DNA from: PALSA-1440 sp050011195
Lineage (GTDB): Bacteria; Verrucomicrobiota; Verrucomicrobiia; Limisphaerales; UBA8199
Assembly: GCA_050011195.1 (NCBI GenBank)
Contig: JBEKJO010000005.1
Span: forward strand, 12,451 to 76,450
DNA: 64,000 nt
Direction of reading: 5' to 3'
Shown here: positions 18,501 to 25,827 of the stretch, piece after piece
Layout: the number at the start of each line of letters is the position of its first letter
Numbering within the stretch: position 1 is the first letter of the stretch
Position numbers and translations under genes: made by a program
The notes under the pieces: model-generated
What the model saw: only the letters and a program-made list of their open reading frames with translations
Databases searched by the model: none
What the model was told of the DNA's origin: nothing

Positions 18501-19437
18501 TGAAATGAATGCGGCTCTCGTGCCGGTCAATCTCGCCCTTCAACTCCAGCCCGCGATGCTGCCGCTCGCCGATCTCGTGTTCCAGTTCTGAAAGTCGTTC
18601 CCGCAGATGGGTAATCTCGTCCTCGCAGCGCAGCACGGCGGCGGAGCTGGTCTCGAGCTCGTTGCGGAGGTTGTCGGCGGCCGTCTGCCGCTCGGCAATC
18701 TCCGCCTGCAATTGGTCGAATTGATGGCGGGCGAACTGGGTATCGAGATGTTGCAGTTCAGCGGAAAGCTGCTTGTAGCGGCGCGCCTTGCCGGCCTGGC
18801 GTTGGAGCGAGCCGATCTGGCGTTTCACCTCGCGGACCAGGTCGGCGACGCGCAGCAGATTCTGCTCGGTGTATTCGAGTTTGCGCAGCGCCTCTTTCTT
18901 TTGCGTCTTGTACTTGGTGATCCCGGCGGCCTCTTCGAAGATCATGCGGCGGTCTTCCGGCTTGCTGGAGAGGATCTGGGTGATGTTGCCCTGCGCCATG
19001 ATGCTGTAGCTGGCGCGGCCCACACCGGTCCCCATGAACAGTTGCTGGATGTCTTTCAGCCGGCAGGGCGTCTTGTTGATGAAGTACTCGCTGCCGCCGT
19101 CGCGGAACACCCGGCGCGTCACAGTCACCTCGTTATAGGCCATCTCGACCCCCGCTGCCGTCAGGTGGTCCCCGTCCACCCCGCCAATCGTCAAGGAAAC
19201 CTCCGCCATGCCCAGGGGCTTGCGGCCATCCGTGCCGTTAAAAATCACGTCCGCCATCTCGCCGCCGCGCAGGGCCTTGGCCGATTGCTCGCCCAGCACC
19301 CAACGGATTGCGTCCGACACATTCGACTTGCCGCACCCGTTGGGGCCGACGATGGCGGTAACGCCGGGCTGAAAGTTCAGCGCAGTTTTATCCGCAAAGG
19401 ACTTGAATCCTAAAACAGTTAAGTTCTTCAGATACAT
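15595..19437 (-). CDS. smc: Chromosome segregation ATPase SMC
   Basis: 1280-residue SMC protein that organises the chromosome with ScpA/ScpB. The N-terminal head has Walker A GPNGCGKSN (31-39), two long coiled coils flank a hinge (about 500-650), and the C-terminal head has LSGGEQ and Walker B FCVLDELDAPLD. I chose ATG at 19437 (MYLKNLTVLGFKSF); the frame opens seven codons earlier. Within the hinge region, after FVRDGHGEGG, residues about 600-619 are encoded by eight GG-ending heptanucleotides (17584-17639), an apparent in-frame repeat insertion that most SMC proteins lack. It is single, with no scpA or scpB neighbour in view. Confidence 0.97.
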   Translation of the reverse strand: MYLKNLTVLGFKSFADKTALNFQPGVTAIVGPNGCGKSNVSDAIRWVLGEQSAKALRGGEMADVIFNGTDGRKPLGMAEVSLTIGGVDGDHLTAAGVEMAYNEVTVTRRVFRDGGSEYFINKTPCRLKDIQQLFMGTGVGRASYSIMAQGNITQILSSKPEDRRMIFEEAAGITKYKTQKKEALRKLEYTEQNLLRVADLVREVKRQIGSLQRQAGKARRYKQLSAELQHLDTQFARHQFDQLQAEIAERQTAADNLRNELETSSAAVLRCEDEITHLRERLSELEHEIGERQHRGLELKGEIDRHESRIHFNEERLREFATQNTKAMADLTQAEERRRAAGQDLATVSGHLTASEKALEQHRETLAARQDALRQVEEELRQQQEALRQAQAEAFATAQDLTRVRNEITALDLQKQGNVVRLEKLSAEKIQLEEERTRLEARLREFVANVTAEKLSAQTQRGTVEGRQKRLRELQEELEGAARAQDQALEQQAGKRSRLSVLEQLQADHEGFNVGPLAALKQSQHVLGSLADKIRVPDQYVTAIETALGHHLQLVLTEQPESARQILADLNANKTGRASIAPLAFVRDGHGEGGSREGSAKLQSPVTDHPSPAANSQTPLAAPELNGAPVAALAVVESEASIRPLMERLLGSTRIVRDLDAATAAWQESKGAFHYVTVGGELLSCHGIYTGGCSNGNGDGKAPASILGRKNQIADLRSALAGLQEEVAEISRRKGALQSEQTELEAGLQQAQVELRAQEVAIATHEGEFNALHNSQRLLHQKIDTVVYEIQSLAAQEQEGLQKRAGLAARADECETRERACQSQVAELTVQLEGLRQQRDAANAGLTDSRVALAAEEQMCASFQQQRQSLDQRIRELTQVIEQRRGELSSFVGRKEQAESEIIESRGLIEKLQHDREQVNAQTAELAAQKQAQDEDVAAREEGLREQRRCLTELQEKRGALEVELAQKNMSAQNLRERVQQKYHVSLDSIRSECITITYADEGPARIHVMTPEEMAAAGAATDWSAVAQQVEALQQRIEEIGPVNLVAIEEYEETEQRYQFLSKQHDDLVQAKAQLLEVINRINVQTREMFRDTFDKIRESFRAMFTEVFDGGKADLVLMDENDLLESGIDIVARPPGKQLQTISLLSGGEQTMTAVALLFSIYQVKPSPFCVLDELDAPLDESNINRFIRVLQRFLARSQFIIITHNKRTIGMADVLYGITMQEHGVSKIVSVKFHKANEAVTGQPTASLETPTAMPLVEAEEDAPHQRDETLEIVMAK
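17584..17639. repeat. Heptamer array (NNNNNGG x8) inside smc
   Basis: Eight consecutive 7-bp units all ending GG: AGTTTGG, GAATTGG, CAGCCGG, TGACGGG, TGATCGG, TAACTGG, TGATTGG, AGCTTGG. Because it keeps the frame of smc, the array is translated (as the minus strand) into a Pro/Ser/Thr-rich linker in the hinge region. The units resemble those in the kinase gene at 24.0 kb. Confidence 0.75.
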
Positions 19438-19645
19438 GATCTTGCTTAAAACAACCAAACCCGCCCCGTTTAGTAAAGTGGAAAAACCACAATATACAGG
19501 GCACGGTTATCATCGGAGCACAACTAATTGGTGAGGAACCGAGATTTGTATTGTGCCGCTAACCGCTGCTAAAATTCTATAATCTAATCTACCATCGTCA
19601 TTTTTAGCGCAAACCGCCCTGGTTTGGCAACAACTATTTGCAATT

Positions 19646-19694
19646 ATTTTGCCCTCGATATCGCCCCCATTGGCCCCATAATCTGCCTCCGAAC
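19646..19694 (+). promoter_or_regulatory. 48-bp element shared with 21547-21594, upstream of the sigma gene
   Basis: The 355-bp gap between smc and the sigma gene holds one copy of a sequence whose core is CTCGATATCGCCCCC-ATTGGC and ends TCTGCCTCCGAAC. A second copy, differing at few positions plus a one-base gap, precedes the glycosidase gene at 21605. A CATAAT-like box is inside. This could be a promoter or operator controlling both genes, possibly the sigma factor's own target. Nothing else was recognised in this gap. Confidence 0.5.
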
Positions 19695-19792
19695 CCCCAT
19701 GATGTCTTCTGCAGCAGTTTGCGACAAACCGAGTTCGCCCAAGGTGCTTTTCTTGTGCGGTTTTTCCGGCGACGGGCATTACTCTATGAGAC

Positions 19793-21436
19793 ATGATGAC
19801 CGAAGATGCCGAACTGCTAAGCCAGTATGCCGCCGCGAGGTCGGAGGCTGCCTTCGCCGAATTGACTCGGCGGCATGTCGATCTGGTCTATTCAGCAGCG
19901 CTGCGGTTGGTGAACGGCGATGTTCATTCGGCCCAGGATGTGACGCAGCAGGTCTTCACGGAGGTCGCCCGTCAGGCGAAACGCCTGGCCCGGCATCCCG
20001 CACTGGTGGGCTGGCTTTACACCACGACCCGGCAGATGGCGTTGCGGATGAATCGCACGGAACAACGACGCACGGCCCGCGAGCAGGAGGCCAATACGAT
20101 GAATGAACTCCTTCACGACGACACCCCGCCCGCGGATTGGAGCCAGCTCAGTCCGGTGATCGAGGACGCACTGCACGAACTGAGCGACCAGGACCGCCAT
20201 GCCATCCTGCTCCGCTTCTTTCAAAACAAGACTCTCAACGAGGTGGGCACGGGATTGAATTTAACCGAAAATGGCGCACGCATGCGCGTGGAACGGGCGT
20301 TGGAGAAGTTGCGTGGGAAACTGGCCCGGCGCGGCATCACCACCACTGCGTCGGCGCTGGCCGCCGTTGTTTCCGCCAACGCCGTCCAGTCGGCGCCCGC
20401 CGGTTTTGCCGCCACTATCTCCACCGCTGCCGTGGCCGGCAGCACTCTCCACGTTTCAACCTTCATTGCCGCAACAAAAACTATCGCCATGACCACATTA
20501 CAGAAAACCATCGTCGCCGCGGCGCTCGCGCTCGCGGCCGGCACCGGCGTTTATGCCGTCCACCAAAGTTCGCAACTGCGTGCCCAGATCCAGACGCTCC
20601 AACAGGAACGAGCGCCCTTGGCGGCGCAACTCCAGCAATTAGAGCAGGAACACAAGCAGGCGGCCCAGCAACTGGCCGCGTTGAAGGAGGAAAACGCCCG
20701 TCTGAAATCCGGCCCAAGCGCGACGGAACTGCTGAAATTGCGGGGTCAGGTGGGAGTGCTGCGTCAGCGGGCCGCTACGAACGACGCCAAAGCCGCGCCG
20801 GCCAGCGGGCTGGCCAAAATGATGAGCGATCCCGCGATGAGGGAATACATCCGGCAGGCACAAGTGGAAAAGTTCAGGTCCATGTACGCCGACCTGTTTA
20901 AGGAACTGAAACTGACACCGGAGCAGACGGACCAGTTCCTCCAGATATCCGTTAACAAGGCTTCGACCTATTTGGCCAAATACCTGGCCCCGGCGCAGGG
21001 GGCTCCGGAGCAGGCCCCCGCCGAGCCATCCAGCGATTCAGGCAGCCAATTGCAGGCGTTGTTGGGCGAGGCGGGCTATGCCCGATACAAGGAGTACAGC
21101 GATGAAATCCCGGCCCGGACCACCATCAGCCTCCTGAATAGTCAACTCGGGGAGAACCCGCTCAATAATGAGCAAAGCGCAAGTTTGCTCCAAGTGGTAA
21201 AGGCCGAGCCGGCGGAGTTAACGCAGGGCATCCTTGGCGCTCCGGACAAGGCCTTTTCGGGGTCCCAGGCGGACATTGACAGCTTTCTCGATCAGGTGGC
21301 CGCGAGCAACCAACGCATCGAGCAGCAAGCCGCCAGTTTTCTCACCGCCGACCAACAGGCCGCCCTCAATACCGTGCTGACCAATGCCGTCAACACGCGG
21401 AAACTCTCGGCCGCCGCCTTTATTCAAAAGCACTGA
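19793..21436 (+). CDS. ECF sigma factor fused to a membrane anchor and C-terminal domain
   Basis: 547 residues. The N-terminal part is an extracytoplasmic-function sigma factor: region 2 (about 8-80, AFAELTRRHVDLVYSAALRL ... VFTEVARQAKRL) and region 4 (about 118-178, ILLRFFQNKTLNEVG, a helix-turn-helix ending ALEKLRGKLARRG). A low-complexity Ala-rich linker follows, then a transmembrane helix (about 238-257, TIVAAALALAAGTGVYAVHQ), a coiled coil (about 258-310) and a helical C-terminal domain of about 220 residues starting near MMSDPAMREYIRQAQ. No separate anti-sigma gene is adjacent. The fusion suggests a sigma factor tethered to the membrane, sensing through its outer domain, perhaps released by proteolysis. 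Two adjacent ATGs (19793, 19796) could start it. Confidence 0.85.
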   Translation: MMTEDAELLSQYAAARSEAAFAELTRRHVDLVYSAALRLVNGDVHSAQDVTQQVFTEVARQAKRLARHPALVGWLYTTTRQMALRMNRTEQRRTAREQEANTMNELLHDDTPPADWSQLSPVIEDALHELSDQDRHAILLRFFQNKTLNEVGTGLNLTENGARMRVERALEKLRGKLARRGITTTASALAAVVSANAVQSAPAGFAATISTAAVAGSTLHVSTFIAATKTIAMTTLQKTIVAAALALAAGTGVYAVHQSSQLRAQIQTLQQERAPLAAQLQQLEQEHKQAAQQLAALKEENARLKSGPSATELLKLRGQVGVLRQRAATNDAKAAPASGLAKMMSDPAMREYIRQAQVEKFRSMYADLFKELKLTPEQTDQFLQISVNKASTYLAKYLAPAQGAPEQAPAEPSSDSGSQLQALLGEAGYARYKEYSDEIPARTTISLLNSQLGENPLNNEQSASLLQVVKAEPAELTQGILGAPDKAFSGSQADIDSFLDQVAASNQRIEQQAASFLTADQQAALNTVLTNAVNTRKLSAAAFIQKH

Positions 21437-21546
21437 GTGGAGCAATCGGACCTGAGAGACGGGCGCAGATAGCGGATGCTCCCGACGCCCCAGAGAGTCG
21501 GCGCACGAACGTTCCCAACTTTCCGCGAAGCGGTTCAGTTCAATAG

Positions 21547-21594
21547 ATTTTACTCTCGATATTGCCCCCGTTGGCTCATAGTCTGCCTCCGAAC
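21547..21594 (+). promoter_or_regulatory. Second copy of the 48-bp element, upstream of the glycosidase
   Basis: It ends 10 bp before the ATG at 21605 and matches 19646-19694 at nearly all positions (core CTCGATATTGCCCCC-GTTGGC, end TCTGCCTCCGAAC), while the flanks differ. In this copy the box reads CATAGT. Being next to the sigma factor gene it may mark an ECF-dependent promoter, but the short distance to the start codon would then need a very short leader. Confidence 0.5.
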
Positions 21595-21604
21595 AAGTGA
21601 CTTT

Positions 21605-23212
21605 ATGAGCTTAAACAGCCTCCGCTCGCGTTGCGGCCTCTGGCGAATGACAGGCAAGCCCCAGCCGCATCGAGCGAGACTCATCTTCATCCGCACCCTC
21701 CGCTGGCTCGGCGTCACGCTGGCGGCCATCGGCGCGGCATTCGCGTCACCGGCTGCCAACTACCAACCCTCCAACGTCGTTCCGCCGGCACCGCTCCGGG
21801 AATTCCGCGCCGCCTGGGTCGCCACGGTCGGGAACATTGACTGGCCTTCCCGGAAGACGCTAAGCACGCAGGAACAGCAAGCCGAGTTGTTGGCGATTCT
21901 GGATCGCGCCGCCCAACTCAAGTTGAACGCCATAATCTTCCAGGTCAGGCCGGCCTGCGACGCTTTGTATGCCTCCAGGATCGAGCCCTGGTCCGAGTAT
22001 CTCACCAGCACGATGGGCCAGCCGCCGGAGCCGTTTTATGACCCGCTGGACTTCGCCGTCGAGGAAGCGCACAAACGCGGTTTGGAGCTGCACGCCTGGT
22101 TCAATCCTTACCGCGCGCGCCTGCTCGCCGCCGGATCCCCAGCCGCTCCCAACCACGTCAGCAAAACGCGCCCCCAACTGGTGCGGCAGTACGGAAAATA
22201 TCTCTGGCTCGATCCCGGCGAAAGAGCGGTGCAGGACTACTCGCTCAGTGTCATCATGGACGTGGTGCACCGATACGATGTGGATGGCATCCACTTCGAC
22301 GATTATTTTTATCCCTACAAGGAAAAGGGCGCGGCGGGCAAGGAGTTGGATTTCCCGGATGACGCAAGTTGGCGCCGCTTTGGCGCGGGCGGAAAGTTGA
22401 GCCGCGACGATTGGCGGCGTGAGAACGTCAACCGGTTCATCGAGCGCGTCTATAAATCCATCAAGGCGGCGAAGCCCTGGGTGAAGTTTGGCATCAGCCC
22501 GTTCGGCATTTGGCGTCCCGGCAACCCGCCGCAGATCAAGGGCTTCGACGCCTTCGCGGAGCTTTACGCCGACTCGCGCAAATGGCTCGCCAACGGGTGG
22601 GTCGATTACTTCGCGCCGCAGCTTTATTGGGCCATTGACCCGCCGGACCAAAGCTTCCCCGTGCTGCTCCGCTGGTGGGCCGAGCAAAACACCAAGGGCC
22701 GGAACCTTTGCCCGGGGCTGGACTCGACCAAGGTCAGCAGCCGGTCGCAGGACCGGCACGGATGGCAACCCCAGGAGATCGTCAACCAGATCCGTTTGAC
22801 CCGAACTCAGACCGGCGCGAACGGCCACATTCACTGGAACATGAAAAGCCTCATGCGGGACGGCGCCTTTGATGAGCTCTTGGAACGGGAACTGTATCAG
22901 CAGCCGGCGCTGATGCCCTCTTCGCCCTGGCTTGGCCGCGCACAGCCCGGGAAACCAAAGCTGACAGTCGCCCAAGGTGACCGGGCGTCCCAACTGGAAA
23001 TCAGTTGGGCAGCGAACGGCCCGGGCAAGGCCTGGCTCTGGCTGCTGCAAACACGAGCCAGCGGCGAGTGGACAGAGGAGATTCTAGTCGCAGCCAAAAC
23101 TTCGCGTGTTTGGAATGGCGCGCTGCCGGAGGTCGTGGCGGTCTCGGCGGTTAACCGCAACGGCGAATTGAGCGCTCCCTCCGTGCTTCAGGCGCGCGGC
23201 AGCGCCAAATGA
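21605..23212 (+). CDS. Secreted GHL10-type glycoside hydrolase-like protein
   Basis: 535 residues from ATG at 21605 (the frame opens at 21476). The N-terminus has a basic stretch and a hydrophobic signal segment (WLGVTLAAIGAAFASPA). The catalytic region matches the glycosyl hydrolase-like 10 / DUF187 family: FRAAWVATVGNIDWPS, then QVRPACDALYAS, HAWFNPYRARL, VDGIHFDDYFYPY and FGISPFGIWRPG. These proteins have a TIM barrel and are thought to act on cell-envelope polysaccharide. The C-terminal ~110 residues (from about 430) look like a beta-sandwich. Shares an upstream element with the membrane-fused sigma gene immediately before it. Confidence 0.85.
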   Translation: MSLNSLRSRCGLWRMTGKPQPHRARLIFIRTLRWLGVTLAAIGAAFASPAANYQPSNVVPPAPLREFRAAWVATVGNIDWPSRKTLSTQEQQAELLAILDRAAQLKLNAIIFQVRPACDALYASRIEPWSEYLTSTMGQPPEPFYDPLDFAVEEAHKRGLELHAWFNPYRARLLAAGSPAAPNHVSKTRPQLVRQYGKYLWLDPGERAVQDYSLSVIMDVVHRYDVDGIHFDDYFYPYKEKGAAGKELDFPDDASWRRFGAGGKLSRDDWRRENVNRFIERVYKSIKAAKPWVKFGISPFGIWRPGNPPQIKGFDAFAELYADSRKWLANGWVDYFAPQLYWAIDPPDQSFPVLLRWWAEQNTKGRNLCPGLDSTKVSSRSQDRHGWQPQEIVNQIRLTRTQTGANGHIHWNMKSLMRDGAFDELLERELYQQPALMPSSPWLGRAQPGKPKLTVAQGDRASQLEISWAANGPGKAWLWLLQTRASGEWTEEILVAAKTSRVWNGALPEVVAVSAVNRNGELSAPSVLQARGSAK

Positions 23213-23249
23213 TCCGCCACTCGAGCGGGGCCGGCGCGCCCGCTCACTC

Positions 23250-23720
23250 TCAAGCAACAGGAGGGACCGAGGGCGGGACGCCCAAGGTAGTGGGCAGTCG
23301 GTTGTGGATGAGCCAGAAGTCGCGCAGGGCCAGGGCCAGGGTCGAGAGATCGGCCAGCGCATTGGGCTTGACCAGGTAGGCATTGGCGCCGGCGTCGTAG
23401 GCCCGGGCGATGTCATCGGGCCGGCTGGAGGAAGTGAAGATCACCACCGGCAGTCGCCGGAGCTGCGGCTCTTGCCGAATCCACTCCAGCACCTCGAACC
23501 CGGACCAGTACGGCAGGTTCAGGTCCAGCAGCACCAGGCCCGGCAGCGGATGCAACCTCCGGTCGGCGAACGGCCCGTCGCCTGCCAGGTAGTCCTTCGC
23601 CGCCTTCCCGTCCTTCACCGTCCGGAGCGAATTCCCGATGCCCGCCTTCGTCAGCACATGCTGGAGCAACATCACGTCCGTCTCCTCGTCTTCCACGTAG
23701 AGGATGGCGATTGAGGTCAT
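23250..23720 (-). CDS. Single-domain response regulator (Rcp1-like)
   Basis: 156-residue receiver-only protein. Acidic cluster VEDEE (9-13), phospho-acceptor Asp66 in VLLDLNLP, switch residue Ser/Thr in VIFTSSS and Lys in YLVKP. No DNA-binding output domain, so it likely signals through a partner kinase or other protein. ATG at 23720 overlaps the 3' end of the upstream hybrid kinase by 4 bp (ATGA), making the two a coupled pair. Of the Rcp1/cyanobacterial phytochrome partner type by sequence pattern. Confidence 0.88.
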   Translation of the reverse strand: MTSIAILYVEDEETDVMLLQHVLTKAGIGNSLRTVKDGKAAKDYLAGDGPFADRRLHPLPGLVLLDLNLPYWSGFEVLEWIRQEPQLRRLPVVIFTSSSRPDDIARAYDAGANAYLVKPNALADLSTLALALRDFWLIHNRLPTTLGVPPSVPPVA

Positions 23721-25099
23721 CCTGGTTGGTCCGCCGCCCCCTTTAACTCGACCCAGAAGCGGCTGCCGCGGCCCGGCTCGGATTCCAGCCCCATTCGGCC
23801 GCCCATCTTCTCGACGGCCTTGCGCACCACAGTCAGCCCCACGCCGGTTCCGTCGCAACTCTTGTCCAGACGCTGGAACATCTTGAAAATGCGCTCCTGC
23901 GCTTCCTTCGGGATGCCGACGCCATTGTCGGCGAACCACAGACGGACCATGTGGTTGAGGGTTGAGCCTTGAGGGTTGAAGGAGTGAAGTGCGGGAGGCT
24001 GCGGCGTGTTGCGTGTTGCGTGTTGCGTGGCCGGCGACTGGCAATTAGTGACTGGTAATTGGTCGGTCTCGGCGGGCAACGGCTCGTGCCTCTCTTCGGA
24101 TTTCGGCCTTCGCCCTTCCTTCGGGTTTCGGATTTCGGCCTTCGGATTTCCCACCCGCTCGGCCCACACGCGCACCTGTGGCCGGGTGCCGGGGGCGACG
24201 AACTTGATGGCGTTGCCCAGCAGATTGGAGAAACACTGCGTCAAGGCGGCCTCGTTCCCCAGCAGGCGCGGCAACGGCCCTTCGATCTGAATCTCCACGT
24301 GCGGCGGCTGAAAGGCGGGATAGGTTTCGATGATGCTGCGCAGCAGCCCTTGCACGTCCACCGGCACGAGCTTCAGTTCGCTGCGCGCCAAGCGGCTGTA
24401 TTGGAGCACGTCCTGGATCAGCTTGTCCATGCGCGCGGCGGCGCTGGTGATGCGCTCAATATGTTCCTGCGCCCTGGACCGGCCGCACGCCAGGCACTCC
24501 TCGCCCAGAATCTGCGCAAAGGAACGGATGGCCCGGAGCGGCGCCCGCAAGTCGTGCGTGATGCTGTGCGAAAAGTCTTCCAGGTCGCTGATCGTCTCTT
24601 CGAGCGACGCGGTGCGCTCGGCGACGCGGCGTTCCAACTCCGAGTTCCACTCGCGCAACTGCCGCTCGCTCGAGCGCAAAGCCTCCTCGGTCCGCTTGAG
24701 GGTTTCTTCGGCTTGCTTGCGCTCGATGGCGTAGCGAATGGCCCTGGCGGTCTGGCGGCCATAAGCCTGGCCTTTGATCAGGTAATCCTGGATTCCGTGG
24801 CGGACGGCTTCCAGGCCCACCGCTTCATTGGTCTCCCCGGTCAGCACGACAATGGGCAGGTGGGGTGCCTCGGCCCGGGCGCGCAGAAACGTGTCCCGAC
24901 CGGTGATGTCCGGCAGTGACAAATCGAGCAGCAGCACCTCGAACTGTTTCTGGCGCAAGCACTGGACGGCCTCCGCCCAGCATTCGACATGCGTGAAGTC
25001 AAATCCACCCAGCCCGGGTTGAGCCAGCGACTCCTGCAAAAGCACGGCGTCGGAAAAACTGTCTTCCACCAGCAGAACTCTGACCGCCGCCGCTTTCAT
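23717..25099 (-). CDS. Receiver-histidine kinase hybrid with repeat insertion in ATPase domain
   Basis: 460 residues. Order: N-terminal receiver (1-120, Asp59 in LLLDLSLPD), coiled coil (about 127-172), HisKA with phospho-acceptor His182 (SITHDLRAP), and HATPase_c. N box is NLLGNAIKF (292-300) and G1 is DNGVGIP (391-397), but between them about 70 residues (316-385) are encoded by four different tandem heptamer families (23953-24147). This lengthens a normally short stretch, so the kinase may be impaired or the loop may be tolerated. The final segments GTGVGLTVV and GRGSRFWVEL are intact. Cytoplasmic. It overlaps the response regulator at 23250-23720 by 4 bp. Confidence 0.88.
   Translation of the reverse strand: MKAAAVRVLLVEDSFSDAVLLQESLAQPGLGGFDFTHVECWAEAVQCLRQKQFEVLLLDLSLPDITGRDTFLRARAEAPHLPIVVLTGETNEAVGLEAVRHGIQDYLIKGQAYGRQTARAIRYAIERKQAEETLKRTEEALRSSERQLREWNSELERRVAERTASLEETISDLEDFSHSITHDLRAPLRAIRSFAQILGEECLACGRSRAQEHIERITSAAARMDKLIQDVLQYSRLARSELKLVPVDVQGLLRSIIETYPAFQPPHVEIQIEGPLPRLLGNEAALTQCFSNLLGNAIKFVAPGTRPQVRVWAERVGNPKAEIRNPKEGRRPKSEERHEPLPAETDQLPVTNCQSPATQHATRNTPQPPALHSFNPQGSTLNHMVRLWFADNGVGIPKEAQERIFKMFQRLDKSCDGTGVGLTVVRKAVEKMGGRMGLESEPGRGSRFWVELKGAADQPG
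23953..24147. repeat. Mosaic of four heptamer families inside the kinase gene
   Basis: Running from 23953: GGTTGAG-type units (23953-23980); GTGTTGC x3 (24006-24026); degenerate GGYAATT/AGTGACT units (24033-24067); and TTCGGAT/TTCGGCC units (24095-24147, with one phase slip). Each family has a strict 7-bp period and different sequence. All lie in one open reading frame. Confidence 0.75.
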
Positions 25100-25108
25100 G
25101 GTCCAGGC

Positions 25109-25570
25109 TTAATTGCCACTGGTTTTCGGCGCGGGCGGCAGCGTCACCACAAAGAGCCAGAACGATTCGATGGACCGCACCACGTCCAGGAACTGGCTAA
25201 AATCGACCGGCTTGTTGATGCAACAGTTGGCGTTGAGCTGGTAAGCGCGCAAGATGTCCTGCTCGGCCCGCGAAGTGGTCAACACCACGATCGGGATGGT
25301 CTTCAGGTCATCGTCTCCCTTGATTTCGGCCAGCACTTCCCGTCCGTCTTTGCGCGGCAGGTTCAGGTCCAGCATGATCAAATCGGGCCGCGGGGCCTGG
25401 GCATACGGGCCCTGGCGGCGGAGAAACCGCATCGCCTGCACGCCATCTTCGACGATGCTCACATGATTACGCACCTTGAAATCCTTCAGCGCCTCGACGG
25501 TCAGCTCGGTATCGCTGGGGCTGTCTTCCACCAACAGGATTTCAATGGGCCGCCCCTGGTCTTCGCTCAT
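25109..25570 (-). CDS. Single-domain response regulator (Rcp1-like)
   Basis: 153 residues from ATG at 25570, preceded by AGGAG at eight-base spacing, so I reject the earlier start at 25597. Receiver only: acidic LLVEDSPSD, phospho-acceptor Asp68 in LIMLDLNLP, Thr in VVLTTSR and Lys in CINKPVD. A long C-terminal helix, FLDVVRSIESFWL, follows, as in cyanobacterial Rcp1 relatives. It lies between the hybrid kinase (start 25099) and the DUF4118 kinase, all on the minus strand and likely one signalling cluster. Confidence 0.88.
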   Translation of the reverse strand: MSEDQGRPIEILLVEDSPSDTELTVEALKDFKVRNHVSIVEDGVQAMRFLRRQGPYAQAPRPDLIMLDLNLPRKDGREVLAEIKGDDDLKTIPIVVLTTSRAEQDILRAYQLNANCCINKPVDFSQFLDVVRSIESFWLFVVTLPPAPKTSGN

Positions 25571-25617
25571 ACGCTTTGCTCCTTTATAAAGGTCCATCTC
25601 ATCTCAATCGCCGCGCG

Positions 25618-25827
25618 CTAGTGCCGTGCCTGCTGATAAGCCGCGTAAAGCAGACCAACAACTGCGGCGACGATAAAGACAACGGCCACCGCCCACCAAC
25701 GAAGGGCGCGCAGCTTGCGGCGCCGTGCGCCTGGCGAGGCCCGCGGGAACAGAAGTTTGCCAACATAGCCCGGCATGAAGAGATCGTAGCAGGCGGCTGA
25801 ACCGATGCCAAGAACTATCGCGCTCAT
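25618..25827 (-). CDS. Small membrane protein coupled to the PAS kinase
   Basis: 69 residues, starting ATG at 25827 in an ATGA overlap with the stop of the kinase gene at 25824, a classic coupled arrangement. The chain is MSAIVLGIGSAACYDLFMPG, a basic patch GARRRKLRALR, then a transmembrane helix WWAVAVVFIVAAVVGLLYAA. It sits between the kinase and the response regulator at 25109. No known family; it could be an accessory subunit of the kinase. Confidence 0.6.
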   Translation of the reverse strand: MSAIVLGIGSAACYDLFMPGYVGKLLFPRASPGARRRKLRALRWWAVAVVFIVAAVVGLLYAAYQQARH

